DNA of 64,000 nt, from positions 62,001-126,000 of the forward strand of contig NZ_CP087715.1 of the NCBI RefSeq assembly GCF_020991125.1, written 5' to 3'. The DNA is from Microbulbifer celer. Lineage in GTDB: Bacteria > Pseudomonadota > Gammaproteobacteria > Pseudomonadales > Cellvibrionaceae. Shown piece after piece: positions 37,911 to 47,858 of this stretch. The notes beneath the pieces were generated by a model. That model had not been told where the DNA came from. It did no database searches and saw only the letters and a list, made by a program, of their open reading frames with translations. Each line of letters begins with the position of its first letter. The first letter of the stretch is position 1. The position numbers were made by a program, and so were the translations under genes.

Positions 37911-38214
37911 GTGAGGCCTCCGAACGATCACGCCTGGTGGCGGTACCGCTACCGGGGGCAGCCTTGCTAGACACGCCGTGAACCCATCCATGGGGGCTCT
38001 TCTAAAACATCCCTGTTTTAGAAGGTCTAGCAAGGCTGCCCCCGGTATCGGTACCTGCACATCATAGTTCCGAGTATTGCTTAAGGTTTCTGCTACTCGG
38101 ATTGTAGTTTGTGAGTGTGTGTACCGATTTTTATCGGGCTTGGGTGGCTGAAGTGATGTAGGCCACCCCTTTTTATATCTTAAACGTCACATACAAAAAT
38201 AATGGAGAGAAAAC
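37911..38214. other. Intergenic region carrying palindromic element C
   Basis: The 304-bp gap before the GH51 gene contains element C (37942-38055). The rest, 38056-38214, should contain the GH51 promoter; no convincing -35/-10 pair was recognised. Confidence 0.6.
37942..38055. repeat. Palindromic element C (same core as A, different arms)
   Basis: Arms 37942-37972 and 38025-38055 match at 30 of 31 positions. Their sequence is unrelated to the arms of element A except for the inner ends (...GAC / GTC...). The core from AACCCATCC to GTTTTAGAAG is the same as in element A apart from one transition, with loop AC-AGGGAT-GT on the minus strand. It begins 31 bp after the GH43-lectin stop. Confidence 0.78.
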
Positions 38215-39780
38215 ATGAAACTGAAAGTGTTAAACCTGAAGCAGACACTTGCCATCCTGGCAAGCAGTGTCGCGATCTCGGCATTTGCAGCCGACGATAT
38301 TCCTCAGATCACCATCGACGCTACCAAACCCGGGCCCACGATCGACCGTGATATATACGGGCAGTTCGCCGAGCACCTGGGCCGTGGTATCTACGAGGGT
38401 ATCTGGGTTGGGAAAGACTCGGAAATTGAGAATATCAACGGCTTTCGCACCGATGTGATCGAAGCGTTGCGCGATATCAATGTGCCGCTGGTACGCTGGC
38501 CCGGTGGCTGTTTTGCGGATGAGTACCGCTGGCGCGATGGCATTGGCCCACGGGATGAGCGCCCGGTGCGAGTGAATACCCACTGGGGTGGTGTAGAGGA
38601 AGATAATGCCTTCGGCACCCATGAATTTTTTGAGCTGGTAGAACTGCTTGGCGCCGATGCCTACGTGAACGGTAATCTGGGCACGGGCAATCCGCGTGAG
38701 ATGGCCGAGTGGCTGGAATATATGACCGGCACCAGCACATCCGCAGTAGTGGAAGAGCGCCGCAAGAATGGGCGCGATGAACCCTGGGAAGTGGCCTATT
38801 TTGGTATCGGCAACGAGGCCTGGGGTTGCGGTGGGCATATGCGTCCGGCGTACTATGCAGACCTGTACAACCATTTCGCCACCTTCCTGAAAACGCCCCG
38901 TGGCAGTGAGCCCAAGTTCGTCGCCAGTGGTGGTCACACCACGGACACCTCCTGGACCGATACCCTGAGTAAAAATATCCAACGCCAGATGGCCGGGATC
39001 AGCTTCCACTTCTATACCCTGCCCACCGGTGAATGGGACGACAAGGGTGAGTCCATCGGGTTTGCAGAAGAGGAATGGTTCGCCACCCTGTGGCAGACCC
39101 TGCGTATGGACGAGTTTATCCGCCTGAACAAAAAGGTGCTGGACAAGAACGACCCGGAGAAAAAGCTGGGCTTCTATGTGGATGAGTGGGGCACCTGGTA
39201 CAACCCGGAAGAAGGGCGCGAACCCGGCTTCCTGTACCAGCAGAATACCCTGCGGGACGCGGTGGTAGCAGCGCTGAACTTCAATGTGTTCCACCAGCAT
39301 GCGGATCGGGTGCGCATGACAAATATTGCGCAGATGGTCAACGTATTGCAGGCGATGATCCTGACGGAAGAGGACGAGATGGTCCTCACACCTACCTATT
39401 ACGTGTATGACCTGTATCAGGTATTCCAGGATGCGACTTCGCTACCGGTGGAAGTGACCAATCCGGCCAGCTATCGCATGGGGGAAAAAACCCTACCCGG
39501 TATCAGTGTTTCCGCCGCGCGCGGCAAAGACGGCCAGCTGTATCTGTCGCTGGTCAACCTGAATCCGCAGCGGGCGCAGCAGGTATCCGTCGATGTGCAG
39601 GGCGGTGAATACCGCAGTGCACAGGGGCGGGTGCTGACGGCCGAGGCGATGGATGCGCGCAATACCTTTGACCGCGAGCCTGAGGTGGAGCCGGCCCAGT
39701 ATCGGGCGGAAGGGGAGCCCGGTGAGCTGAAACTGGAGCTGCCGCCGAAGTCCGTAATCGTGGTCGCATTGGGCGCGTAA
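38215..39780 (+). CDS. GH51 alpha-L-arabinofuranosidase
   Basis: A 521-residue GH51 enzyme with a TIM barrel followed by a beta-sandwich. The acid/base is E201 (GIGNEAWGCGG) and the nucleophile E324 (YVDEWGTWYN); WPGGCFADEYRWRDGIGPR is a family landmark. Most GH51 enzymes are cytoplasmic, but this one has a signal peptide (MKLKVLNLKQ...AFAADD), so it should act in the periplasm or outside. It removes terminal alpha-L-arabinofuranose from oligosaccharides and probably finishes the arabinan breakdown begun by the GH43 set. A long hairpin (39785-39842) follows the stop. Confidence 0.93.
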   Translation: MKLKVLNLKQTLAILASSVAISAFAADDIPQITIDATKPGPTIDRDIYGQFAEHLGRGIYEGIWVGKDSEIENINGFRTDVIEALRDINVPLVRWPGGCFADEYRWRDGIGPRDERPVRVNTHWGGVEEDNAFGTHEFFELVELLGADAYVNGNLGTGNPREMAEWLEYMTGTSTSAVVEERRKNGRDEPWEVAYFGIGNEAWGCGGHMRPAYYADLYNHFATFLKTPRGSEPKFVASGGHTTDTSWTDTLSKNIQRQMAGISFHFYTLPTGEWDDKGESIGFAEEEWFATLWQTLRMDEFIRLNKKVLDKNDPEKKLGFYVDEWGTWYNPEEGREPGFLYQQNTLRDAVVAALNFNVFHQHADRVRMTNIAQMVNVLQAMILTEEDEMVLTPTYYVYDLYQVFQDATSLPVEVTNPASYRMGEKTLPGISVSAARGKDGQLYLSLVNLNPQRAQQVSVDVQGGEYRSAQGRVLTAEAMDARNTFDREPEVEPAQYRAEGEPGELKLELPPKSVIVVALGA

Positions 39781-39784
39781 GCGG

Positions 39785-39842
39785 GCAGGCGATCAAATGG
39801 CAACTGGCGGATGCGCAATGCATCCGCCAGTTGGGGGCCTGC
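39785..39842. repeat. Two-tier inverted repeat after the GH51 gene
   Basis: A perfect 14-bp stem CAACTGGCGGATGC / GCATCCGCCAGTTG with loop GCAAT is nested inside an outer GCAGGC / GCCTGC pair. There is no T-run, so it is not a standard terminator, but it could stop transcription or protect the 3' end of the GH51 mRNA. Confidence 0.55.
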
Positions 39843-39948
39843 TATAGGGCTGTGGTACTATTTCTCGAGCCTGATAATCAGGTGCAGCGGAGCCAGGAGG
39901 TGCGGCGCTGCTGCCGGTGATTCCATTTCACATGGCCGGGTTTTAGGG

Positions 39949-41646
39949 ATGAGACTGAGCACCGCCCTCTATTGTATTCTGCTGTGTTCTCTGTGGCTCG
40001 CTGCAGGGGCGCGAGCGGACGCCGTCGTCGTTTCGCCCGCTCAACCGACTACGGAACTCACTGCCAGCCTGCTACTGTTTGAAGACATCAACGCAGCGCT
40101 GCCTGTCGATCTCCCCGATCCCACTGTCGTTGCCGAGAAGCTCCAGCCCTGGCGTAAGAACGCTGCCAATTTTGGCTTCAGCGACGCAGCCTACTGGGTT
40201 TCCTTTACCCTGAGTAACCCCACCGATACGGATATACCTCTGGTCATCCGCCAGGATTACCCACTGATCGATCATCTCGACTTCTGGTGGCCGGGCGCTA
40301 ACGGGCAATGGCAGCATGTTCGCACCGGTGATCACGAGCCTTTTGGTAGTCGCCCGCTGGCACTGCGGGATTTTGTTTTTCCGGTCATATTGCCGGCCAA
40401 CAGCAGTCACACCTATTACCTGCGCTACGCTTCTGGTGGCAGTGTCAATATCGGGTTGTCATTTAGTAGCCAGGAGGCGTACCTGCCGCGTCTTGGGGTG
40501 GAACAGCTGTTGTACGGTATTTACTATGGCGGCTTTCTGGTGTTGGTGATTTACAACCTGTTCCTGTTTCTGGCGCTGCGGGATCCCGCTTACGCTTACT
40601 ACATGGGGTACAGCATCAGTTACGGGCTCTACTTTGCGGTTATCAACGGGTTTGCATTTCAGTTTGCATGGCCGAATTTCCCCTGGTTTGGCAATCAGAT
40701 TCTGCTGATCGTGCTGGGGCTGTCCCTCATATTCGCCACCCAGTTTGCTCGCCTGATCTGCAATGCGAAAACTCTTGCGCCCGGGGTAGACAGGTTTTGC
40801 GGCGTGTTGATGCGCTGCATGATTCCGCTCACCCTGCTTTCACCGCTGCTGGATTATTCGATAATGACAGCAGTATTCTCGGCCATTGCGATGATTGTGG
40901 TGCTTTCCTCACTCGCTGTAGGTGCCGTGGGCGCCTGGCGAGGTTCTGTTTCCGCGCGCTACTTTATGATCGCGTGGATCACTTTGATGTGCACCGTGGT
41001 CATCTATATTTTCAAAACCTTCGGCCTGCTGCCACACAACAGTTTTACCCACAGCGCATTTCAGGTCGGCGCATTGATAGAGATGGTACTGCTCTCCCTG
41101 GCGCTCGGTGCCCGCGTCAATGAAATCCAGAAACGCTCTTATATTGATGATCTCTCGGGCTTGCACAATCGGCGTTTCTTCGACGAGCACCTGCAGAGGG
41201 AGTTTCGTTTGTCCGAGCGCAACGGCACACCGCTGTCGCTGTTGGTGCTGGACCTCGACCACTTCAAGGCAATCAATGATCGCTATGGTCACCGTCAGGG
41301 GGACCTGACCATCCGCGGTATTGGGCAGCTCATCATGCACGAGGTGCGCAAGCCGGTGGTAGCCTGTCGATATGGTGGGGAAGAGTTTGCGGTGTTGCTG
41401 CCGCGTACAGACCAGGATGCGGCGCAACGCGTGGCCGAGCATCTGTTGCGGCGGGTAGCCGAGTTGGATCTTGGCAATCTTTCGGTCACAGTCAGTATCG
41501 GTGTCGCCAGCTACAAGGACGGGAACTATGGTGCGGGAATTCAGCTGTTCGAGGCTGCCGATGCGGCCCTGTATCGTGCCAAACAGACCGGCAGAAACAA
41601 AGTCGTTGTAGAAAGTGTCCAGCAACTGGATATGGCGCCTGTGTGA
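39949..41646 (+). CDS. 7TM-DISM diguanylate cyclase
   Basis: A 565-residue protein: signal peptide, an extracellular 7TMR-DISM sensor domain (about 30-175), seven membrane helices (about 180-385) and a C-terminal GGDEF domain (about 400-560). The active site is RYGGEEFAVLLP, a valid GGEEF. The inhibitory I-site (RxxD) is not intact: the aligned position reads RKPV. It should make c-di-GMP, perhaps in response to a carbohydrate bound by the DISM domain, and may link glycan sensing to attachment. The frame is open from ATG 39811, but that start lies within the upstream hairpin; ATG 39949 begins the signal peptide and is chosen. Confidence 0.87.
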   Translation: MRLSTALYCILLCSLWLAAGARADAVVVSPAQPTTELTASLLLFEDINAALPVDLPDPTVVAEKLQPWRKNAANFGFSDAAYWVSFTLSNPTDTDIPLVIRQDYPLIDHLDFWWPGANGQWQHVRTGDHEPFGSRPLALRDFVFPVILPANSSHTYYLRYASGGSVNIGLSFSSQEAYLPRLGVEQLLYGIYYGGFLVLVIYNLFLFLALRDPAYAYYMGYSISYGLYFAVINGFAFQFAWPNFPWFGNQILLIVLGLSLIFATQFARLICNAKTLAPGVDRFCGVLMRCMIPLTLLSPLLDYSIMTAVFSAIAMIVVLSSLAVGAVGAWRGSVSARYFMIAWITLMCTVVIYIFKTFGLLPHNSFTHSAFQVGALIEMVLLSLALGARVNEIQKRSYIDDLSGLHNRRFFDEHLQREFRLSERNGTPLSLLVLDLDHFKAINDRYGHRQGDLTIRGIGQLIMHEVRKPVVACRYGGEEFAVLLPRTDQDAAQRVAEHLLRRVAELDLGNLSVTVSIGVASYKDGNYGAGIQLFEAADAALYRAKQTGRNKVVVESVQQLDMAPV

Positions 41647-41726
41647 CTGAACTCTGATAAGCTGCGGGACTGATTCGCCTTTTTCCACTTGGCTTCTACC
41701 CGCCTGATGAATCGCAGCTTTTTACT

Positions 41727-42920
41727 ATGTTTAAAATTTCTTTACCTGCTTTCTCGCTTCGCAGCGTGCTTTCTACTGCCATTTTTCTGCTCTCTTCGTT
41801 TTTCTTTTCGAATGCTATAAGCGCTCAACCTTTTTCGATAACGGGAAATCTATTCGATGCCTCTGATGCTGCAACCCTGGGATTGTCGCCGGCAGCCGAT
41901 ACAGAAACTGCAACGGTATTTCGTGCAGTACCGGAGATCAGCCAGTACAACCACGGCGCCGTGTTGTTTTCGTTCAAAGACAAACTGTATGCACAGTGGC
42001 AGAGCTCGGTTCGGGATGAAGATGCCGCGGATACCCGCGTGTTGTATGCCACCAGTAAAGACGGGTTGATCTGGAGCGCACCGCAGGTATTGGCACCGGC
42101 GAGAGACGACGCCGTGGTTACCAGCGGAGGTTGGTGGGTACACGCGGGTAAGCTGTATGCATTCATCAATGTCTGGCCGCAGACCGTGCAGCCCCGAGGC
42201 GGTCACGTGGAAGTTCTGGCCAGCCAGGATGGAAACGAGTGGAGTGTGCCCCGGGTCCCGCGCTTTGCTTCCGGTGAGCCGCTGGACGGTGTCATCGAAC
42301 AGGACTTTCATCAATATGGCGATGGCCGCATTCTTACGGCTCTGCACCGTCAGCCCGGGCTCCTGACGACCCCACTGTATACCGATGATCCCACAGGACT
42401 GGGTGGTTGGCGTACAGGCAACTTCAAAAACCTTTCCGTAAAAAAGCATGTGAGCCGCGAAATTGAACCCAGTAACTTTCAGCGCAAAGACGGCGCTCTG
42501 GTGATGGTGTTCCGCGATCAGCAAAGCAGTTTTCGCGTACTGGCATCGGTAAGTGAGGACAAAGGAAAAAACTGGACCCGGCCACAGGCAACCAATATGC
42601 CGGATTCCCGCGCCAAGCAGAGCGCCGCTAACCTGCCGGATGGCACCGCGTATCTGGTCAATAACCCCAGTGGTTCGAAAACCCGTGAGCCACTGGTGGT
42701 CAGCCTGAGCCGCGACGGCAAACTTTTTGATCGCGCCTTTTTACTGCGGGCAGGTGGCCCTCAGGTGGAAGGGCCGCGATATGCAGGCCTGTACAAGCGC
42801 AAGGGGTTCAGTTATCCGAAATCTTATGTCTGGAAAGACTGCCTTTACGTCGCCTATGCCGAGAACAAGGAAGATATTCGGGTGACGCGGGTGCCGCTCA
42901 CAAGCCTGGTGACAGACTGA
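41727..42920 (+). CDS. Secreted sialidase-fold beta-propeller protein, candidate glycosidase
   Basis: A 397-residue secreted protein with a signal peptide ending near AISAQP. Repeated blades have the form xxSxDGxxWSxP (TSKDGLIWSAP, ASQDGNEWSVP, VSEDKGKNWTRP), typical of BNR/Asp-box propellers such as sialidases and GH93 exo-arabinanases. The activity cannot be assigned: no clear sialidase arginine triad was identified. The locus context suggests an arabinan- or xylan-related activity, which is inference. It stands alone between the cyclase and katG. Confidence 0.65.
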   Translation: MFKISLPAFSLRSVLSTAIFLLSSFFFSNAISAQPFSITGNLFDASDAATLGLSPAADTETATVFRAVPEISQYNHGAVLFSFKDKLYAQWQSSVRDEDAADTRVLYATSKDGLIWSAPQVLAPARDDAVVTSGGWWVHAGKLYAFINVWPQTVQPRGGHVEVLASQDGNEWSVPRVPRFASGEPLDGVIEQDFHQYGDGRILTALHRQPGLLTTPLYTDDPTGLGGWRTGNFKNLSVKKHVSREIEPSNFQRKDGALVMVFRDQQSSFRVLASVSEDKGKNWTRPQATNMPDSRAKQSAANLPDGTAYLVNNPSGSKTREPLVVSLSRDGKLFDRAFLLRAGGPQVEGPRYAGLYKRKGFSYPKSYVWKDCLYVAYAENKEDIRVTRVPLTSLVTD

Positions 42921-42992
42921 TGGCGAACAAAATGCCGACACGATCAACCCCCGTATTGTGCTGGCCTATCGGTTTGATATGATTTTTTTATC

Positions 42993-43044
42993 ATTAGATG
43001 CTGTTATATAAAGTTCCACTATTAGATTCATAACAACGTCTAAT
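42993..43044. promoter_or_regulatory. Long dyad upstream of katG, possible peroxide-response operator
   Basis: ATTAGATGCTGTTAT (42993-43007) and ATAACAACGTCTAAT (43030-43044) are inverted repeats with 13 of 15 matches, 22 bp apart. The dyad sits about 70 bp before the katG start. Size and position fit a tetrameric regulator such as OxyR, but the sequence is not a clear OxyR consensus. Confidence 0.45.
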
Positions 43045-43093
43045 TTCCCCCGTGATTGCCCCTGCCTATAGGATTCTCTTGTCCGATTGATGA

Positions 43094-45328
<2,235 letters not shown>

Positions 45329-45382
45329 TTCCACTTTTCACAGGACGATAAATAACCGCAACTCGGATGCGGTGAAATCGAG

Positions 45383-45420
45383 AAGGGCAGCCGCTATACC
45401 GGCTGCCCTTTTTCGTTTTT
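45383..45420 (+). terminator. Rho-independent terminator after katG
   Basis: A perfect 11-bp stem AAGGGCAGCCG / CGGCTGCCCTT with a 6-base loop, followed by TTTCGTTTTT. It lies 54 bp after the katG stop. Confidence 0.88.
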
Positions 45421-45593
45421 GCGCCGGCGCAGTCTGTGCGGCGGTTTACACGGGGGCTGATATTCGGAGACCAGGCACTGTAATGGCGTGATTGGCTTTG
45501 GTCATTCCGATGACTGTTTTCGCGGTAGTTCGCAGTAAGATCGCGTAAATCGCCGTCATGAGAGGGACGTATTTGCCCCTCGTTTGCCGCGAT

Positions 45594-47438
45594 TCAGTCG
45601 GATGCGGTCACCAGGTGTTTGTGCATAATGTCGATCAAATGTGCAAATGCTACCGGCTTTGTCAGGTAATCATCCATACCGGCATTGAGCGCGGCGCGCT
45701 GCTGGTCGTTGAAGGCCGCTGCCGATAGACCGATGATGGGGACCTTGCCGATGGTGGGCATCTGACGGATCTTCTTTGTTGCCTCAATGCCGCTCAGCCC
45801 CGGTAATTGTACATCCATGAAAATCATATCGGGTCTGACTTCGCAAACCTGTGCAATGCCCTGTTGGCCATCTGCAACGAAGGTCGCGTTTATATCGTGG
45901 TCATCACAAAATGCCTGCATCAGGATCTGGTTGAGGGGGTTGTCTTCAAAAACCAGTACCCTGGTACCGGCCAGCTTCGCCGCGGATACATGTTGTACTG
46001 CCGGTTGCACACGTTGGGCACACCCTTCTTTGAGCGGTAGCAGTACCTGGAAACAGGTACCGACACTGTCTTCACTTTCAAGGCTGATTTCCCCGCCCAG
46101 CAACTCCACCAGACTGCGGGTGATGGGGAGCCCCAGTCCCGTACCGCGGGATTGGCCGACAGTGGACTTATCCACCTGCTCAAACGGCTCGAAGATGATC
46201 GCCTGTTGCTCGACGGGTATACCGATGCCGCGGTCAATCACCTCTATGGATAACTTTTCCTCTCCGAGCTTTTGTAACCTGAGATCGATCGAGGCGCGCT
46301 CCGGGGAAAATTTGATGGCATTGCTGATCAGGTTGATCAGGATCTGCGACAGCTTGCCACGATCGGTGCAGATAATATCGGGTAGTTCCGAATCAATATC
46401 GCTGTTCAAAGTCAGTTGTCGCGTGCTCGCCTGCGGCTCGCATGAAACCAGAATGCGATTGATCAGCTCCGGTAAGTGGACGTCCTCCTCCATCACCTCA
46501 ATCTTGCCGGCTTCGATACGGGAGATGTCCAGAACATCGTTGACCAGCTCCGCCAGCCCCTGGCCACTGATGGAAATCTTCTCCAGAAACTGTTGAAAGT
46601 CTGGTGGAAGCTTGGTGCCGCGGCTGCGATTCAGTAACACCTGGCTGAAGCCCACGATGGCATTGAGTGGCGTACGGATTTCGTGGCTCATATTGGTCAG
46701 GAAACGGGTTTTAGAGCGGCTGTAGAATTCCGCCGTTTCCTTGGCCTGTATCAGGTCGCGCTCCAGAGCCTTGCGCTCGGTGATATCCAGGATCACACCG
46801 ATCAGTCCGCCGAGGCGGCCATCTTCCAGTACGTACGCGGCCTTGTTGAAAATGACATCATGGAGGCTTCCATCGGCGTAGACCACCTGGGATTCATAGA
46901 CCTGGTGACCTCGCTGGCGCATCAGGGCGATGTCTTTTTCATGGTAAATCTGCGCCTGCGGCCCCGGTGATACCCCGTATACGGATCGGCCGATAATTTC
47001 CTCGCGGGATTTTCCCAGGAAAGCTTCGAATGCGCGGTTACAGCCGGTGTAAATACCGCCGACATCCTTGTAAAAAATAGGCGCGGGAATGGCGTCGACC
47101 AGGATTTGAAGAAACTGGAACTGATCGGAGAGCGCCTGCGCAGTGGCTTTGTGCTCACTCAGTTCGCGCTGGAACCGTTCGCTGAGCTTTTCCTGCTCCA
47201 CCAGCATCGCCGCCAGCCGGTTGCTGAGCCTCCGCTGCCGGCGATACAGCAAATAGTAGGTGATTCCCACCAGTGTGGCGGCCAACAACATTCTTGCGGC
47301 CAAACCGGTTAGTTGAGACTCCTGTGCTATCCAGGTAGCGATCGCCCATTCGCAGGCGCCTAACAGGGCCAGCACCACAAGACAGCCTGGCAGAAAATAG
47401 CGATTTAGTGGCAACTGCGCTCCGTTTAAGCGGTCCAT
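45594..47438 (-). CDS. Hybrid sensor histidine kinase (TM-PAS-HisKA-HATPase-REC)
   Basis: A 614-residue membrane hybrid kinase. Two helices lie at about 17-63, then a coiled region, a PAS domain with PAC (about 108-230), a dimerisation domain with phospho-acceptor H252 (MSHEIRTPLN), an ATPase domain (NAIKFSP N-box, DRGIGIP, GTGLGLPI) and a receiver domain with D542 (FMDVQLPG). There is no HPt domain and no partner regulator next to it, so the phosphate must pass elsewhere. It is divergent from the GH11 xylanase gene and might sense conditions linked to it, although that gene carries a LacI-type site. Confidence 0.9.
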   Translation of the reverse strand: MDRLNGAQLPLNRYFLPGCLVVLALLGACEWAIATWIAQESQLTGLAARMLLAATLVGITYYLLYRRQRRLSNRLAAMLVEQEKLSERFQRELSEHKATAQALSDQFQFLQILVDAIPAPIFYKDVGGIYTGCNRAFEAFLGKSREEIIGRSVYGVSPGPQAQIYHEKDIALMRQRGHQVYESQVVYADGSLHDVIFNKAAYVLEDGRLGGLIGVILDITERKALERDLIQAKETAEFYSRSKTRFLTNMSHEIRTPLNAIVGFSQVLLNRSRGTKLPPDFQQFLEKISISGQGLAELVNDVLDISRIEAGKIEVMEEDVHLPELINRILVSCEPQASTRQLTLNSDIDSELPDIICTDRGKLSQILINLISNAIKFSPERASIDLRLQKLGEEKLSIEVIDRGIGIPVEQQAIIFEPFEQVDKSTVGQSRGTGLGLPITRSLVELLGGEISLESEDSVGTCFQVLLPLKEGCAQRVQPAVQHVSAAKLAGTRVLVFEDNPLNQILMQAFCDDHDINATFVADGQQGIAQVCEVRPDMIFMDVQLPGLSGIEATKKIRQMPTIGKVPIIGLSAAAFNDQQRAALNAGMDDYLTKPVAFAHLIDIMHKHLVTASD

Positions 47439-47858
47439 GGCAAGGTCTGTAGTGGCGTCGGTACCCCGTCACCCTAATCAAACTCACGGAACTCGGCAAT
47501 CTTTCTGTTTCCCTGGGTTGTGGCACAGAACTCAACGCTTGACAACGTTCTGAAAAGTCATCTTTGTCGCCAATTTCATTGTTTGTATGCCAGGCTCGCC
47601 ATCACTCGTATTCGGGAAATACGTATTTTTCCTTTTTCTTCCCTGAACAGACCTGTGATGCATGTGGCTTTTTGTGGGTGATCCTCGCGCCAATTGCCGT
47701 TTTTTTCGCGAATTTCTCGCGGACTTGTTGACACGGGAGTGACGTGAACTCATTTTGTTAGCGCTAACATGTTGGCTGTGTGAGAGGGCATTTCCCGCAA
47801 ATGCGCAGCGGGACCTCTCCAAAAAAAATAATGATCCTCAACATGGAGACGCGATCTG
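47439..47858. other. Divergent intergenic region, kinase / GH11 xylanase
   Basis: A 420-bp gap without a credible gene. It holds the promoters of both flanking genes; the GH11 promoter and palindrome (47728-47769) are listed separately. No distinct kinase promoter was recognised. Confidence 0.6.
47728..47769 (+). promoter_or_regulatory. Promoter with LacI-family operator upstream of the GH11 gene
   Basis: TTGACA (47728-47733), a 17-bp spacer and a weak CATTTT -10 lie directly before and slightly overlap TGTTAGCGCTAACA (47756-47769), a perfect 14-bp palindrome with the central GCGC typical of LacI/GalR-family operators. Repressor binding here would block the promoter. No LacI-family gene is in the window. 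Confidence 0.7.

Noticed and set aside
36063..38060. 665-codon open frame antisense to the GH43-lectin gene, running into palindromic element C
   Set aside because: No recognisable domain and no start signal; the plus-strand gene is well supported.
41727..42920. Call as a true sialidase (GH33)
   Set aside because: No clear arginine triad or FRIP motif was identified, and the locus concerns arabinose glycans; only the propeller fold is supported.
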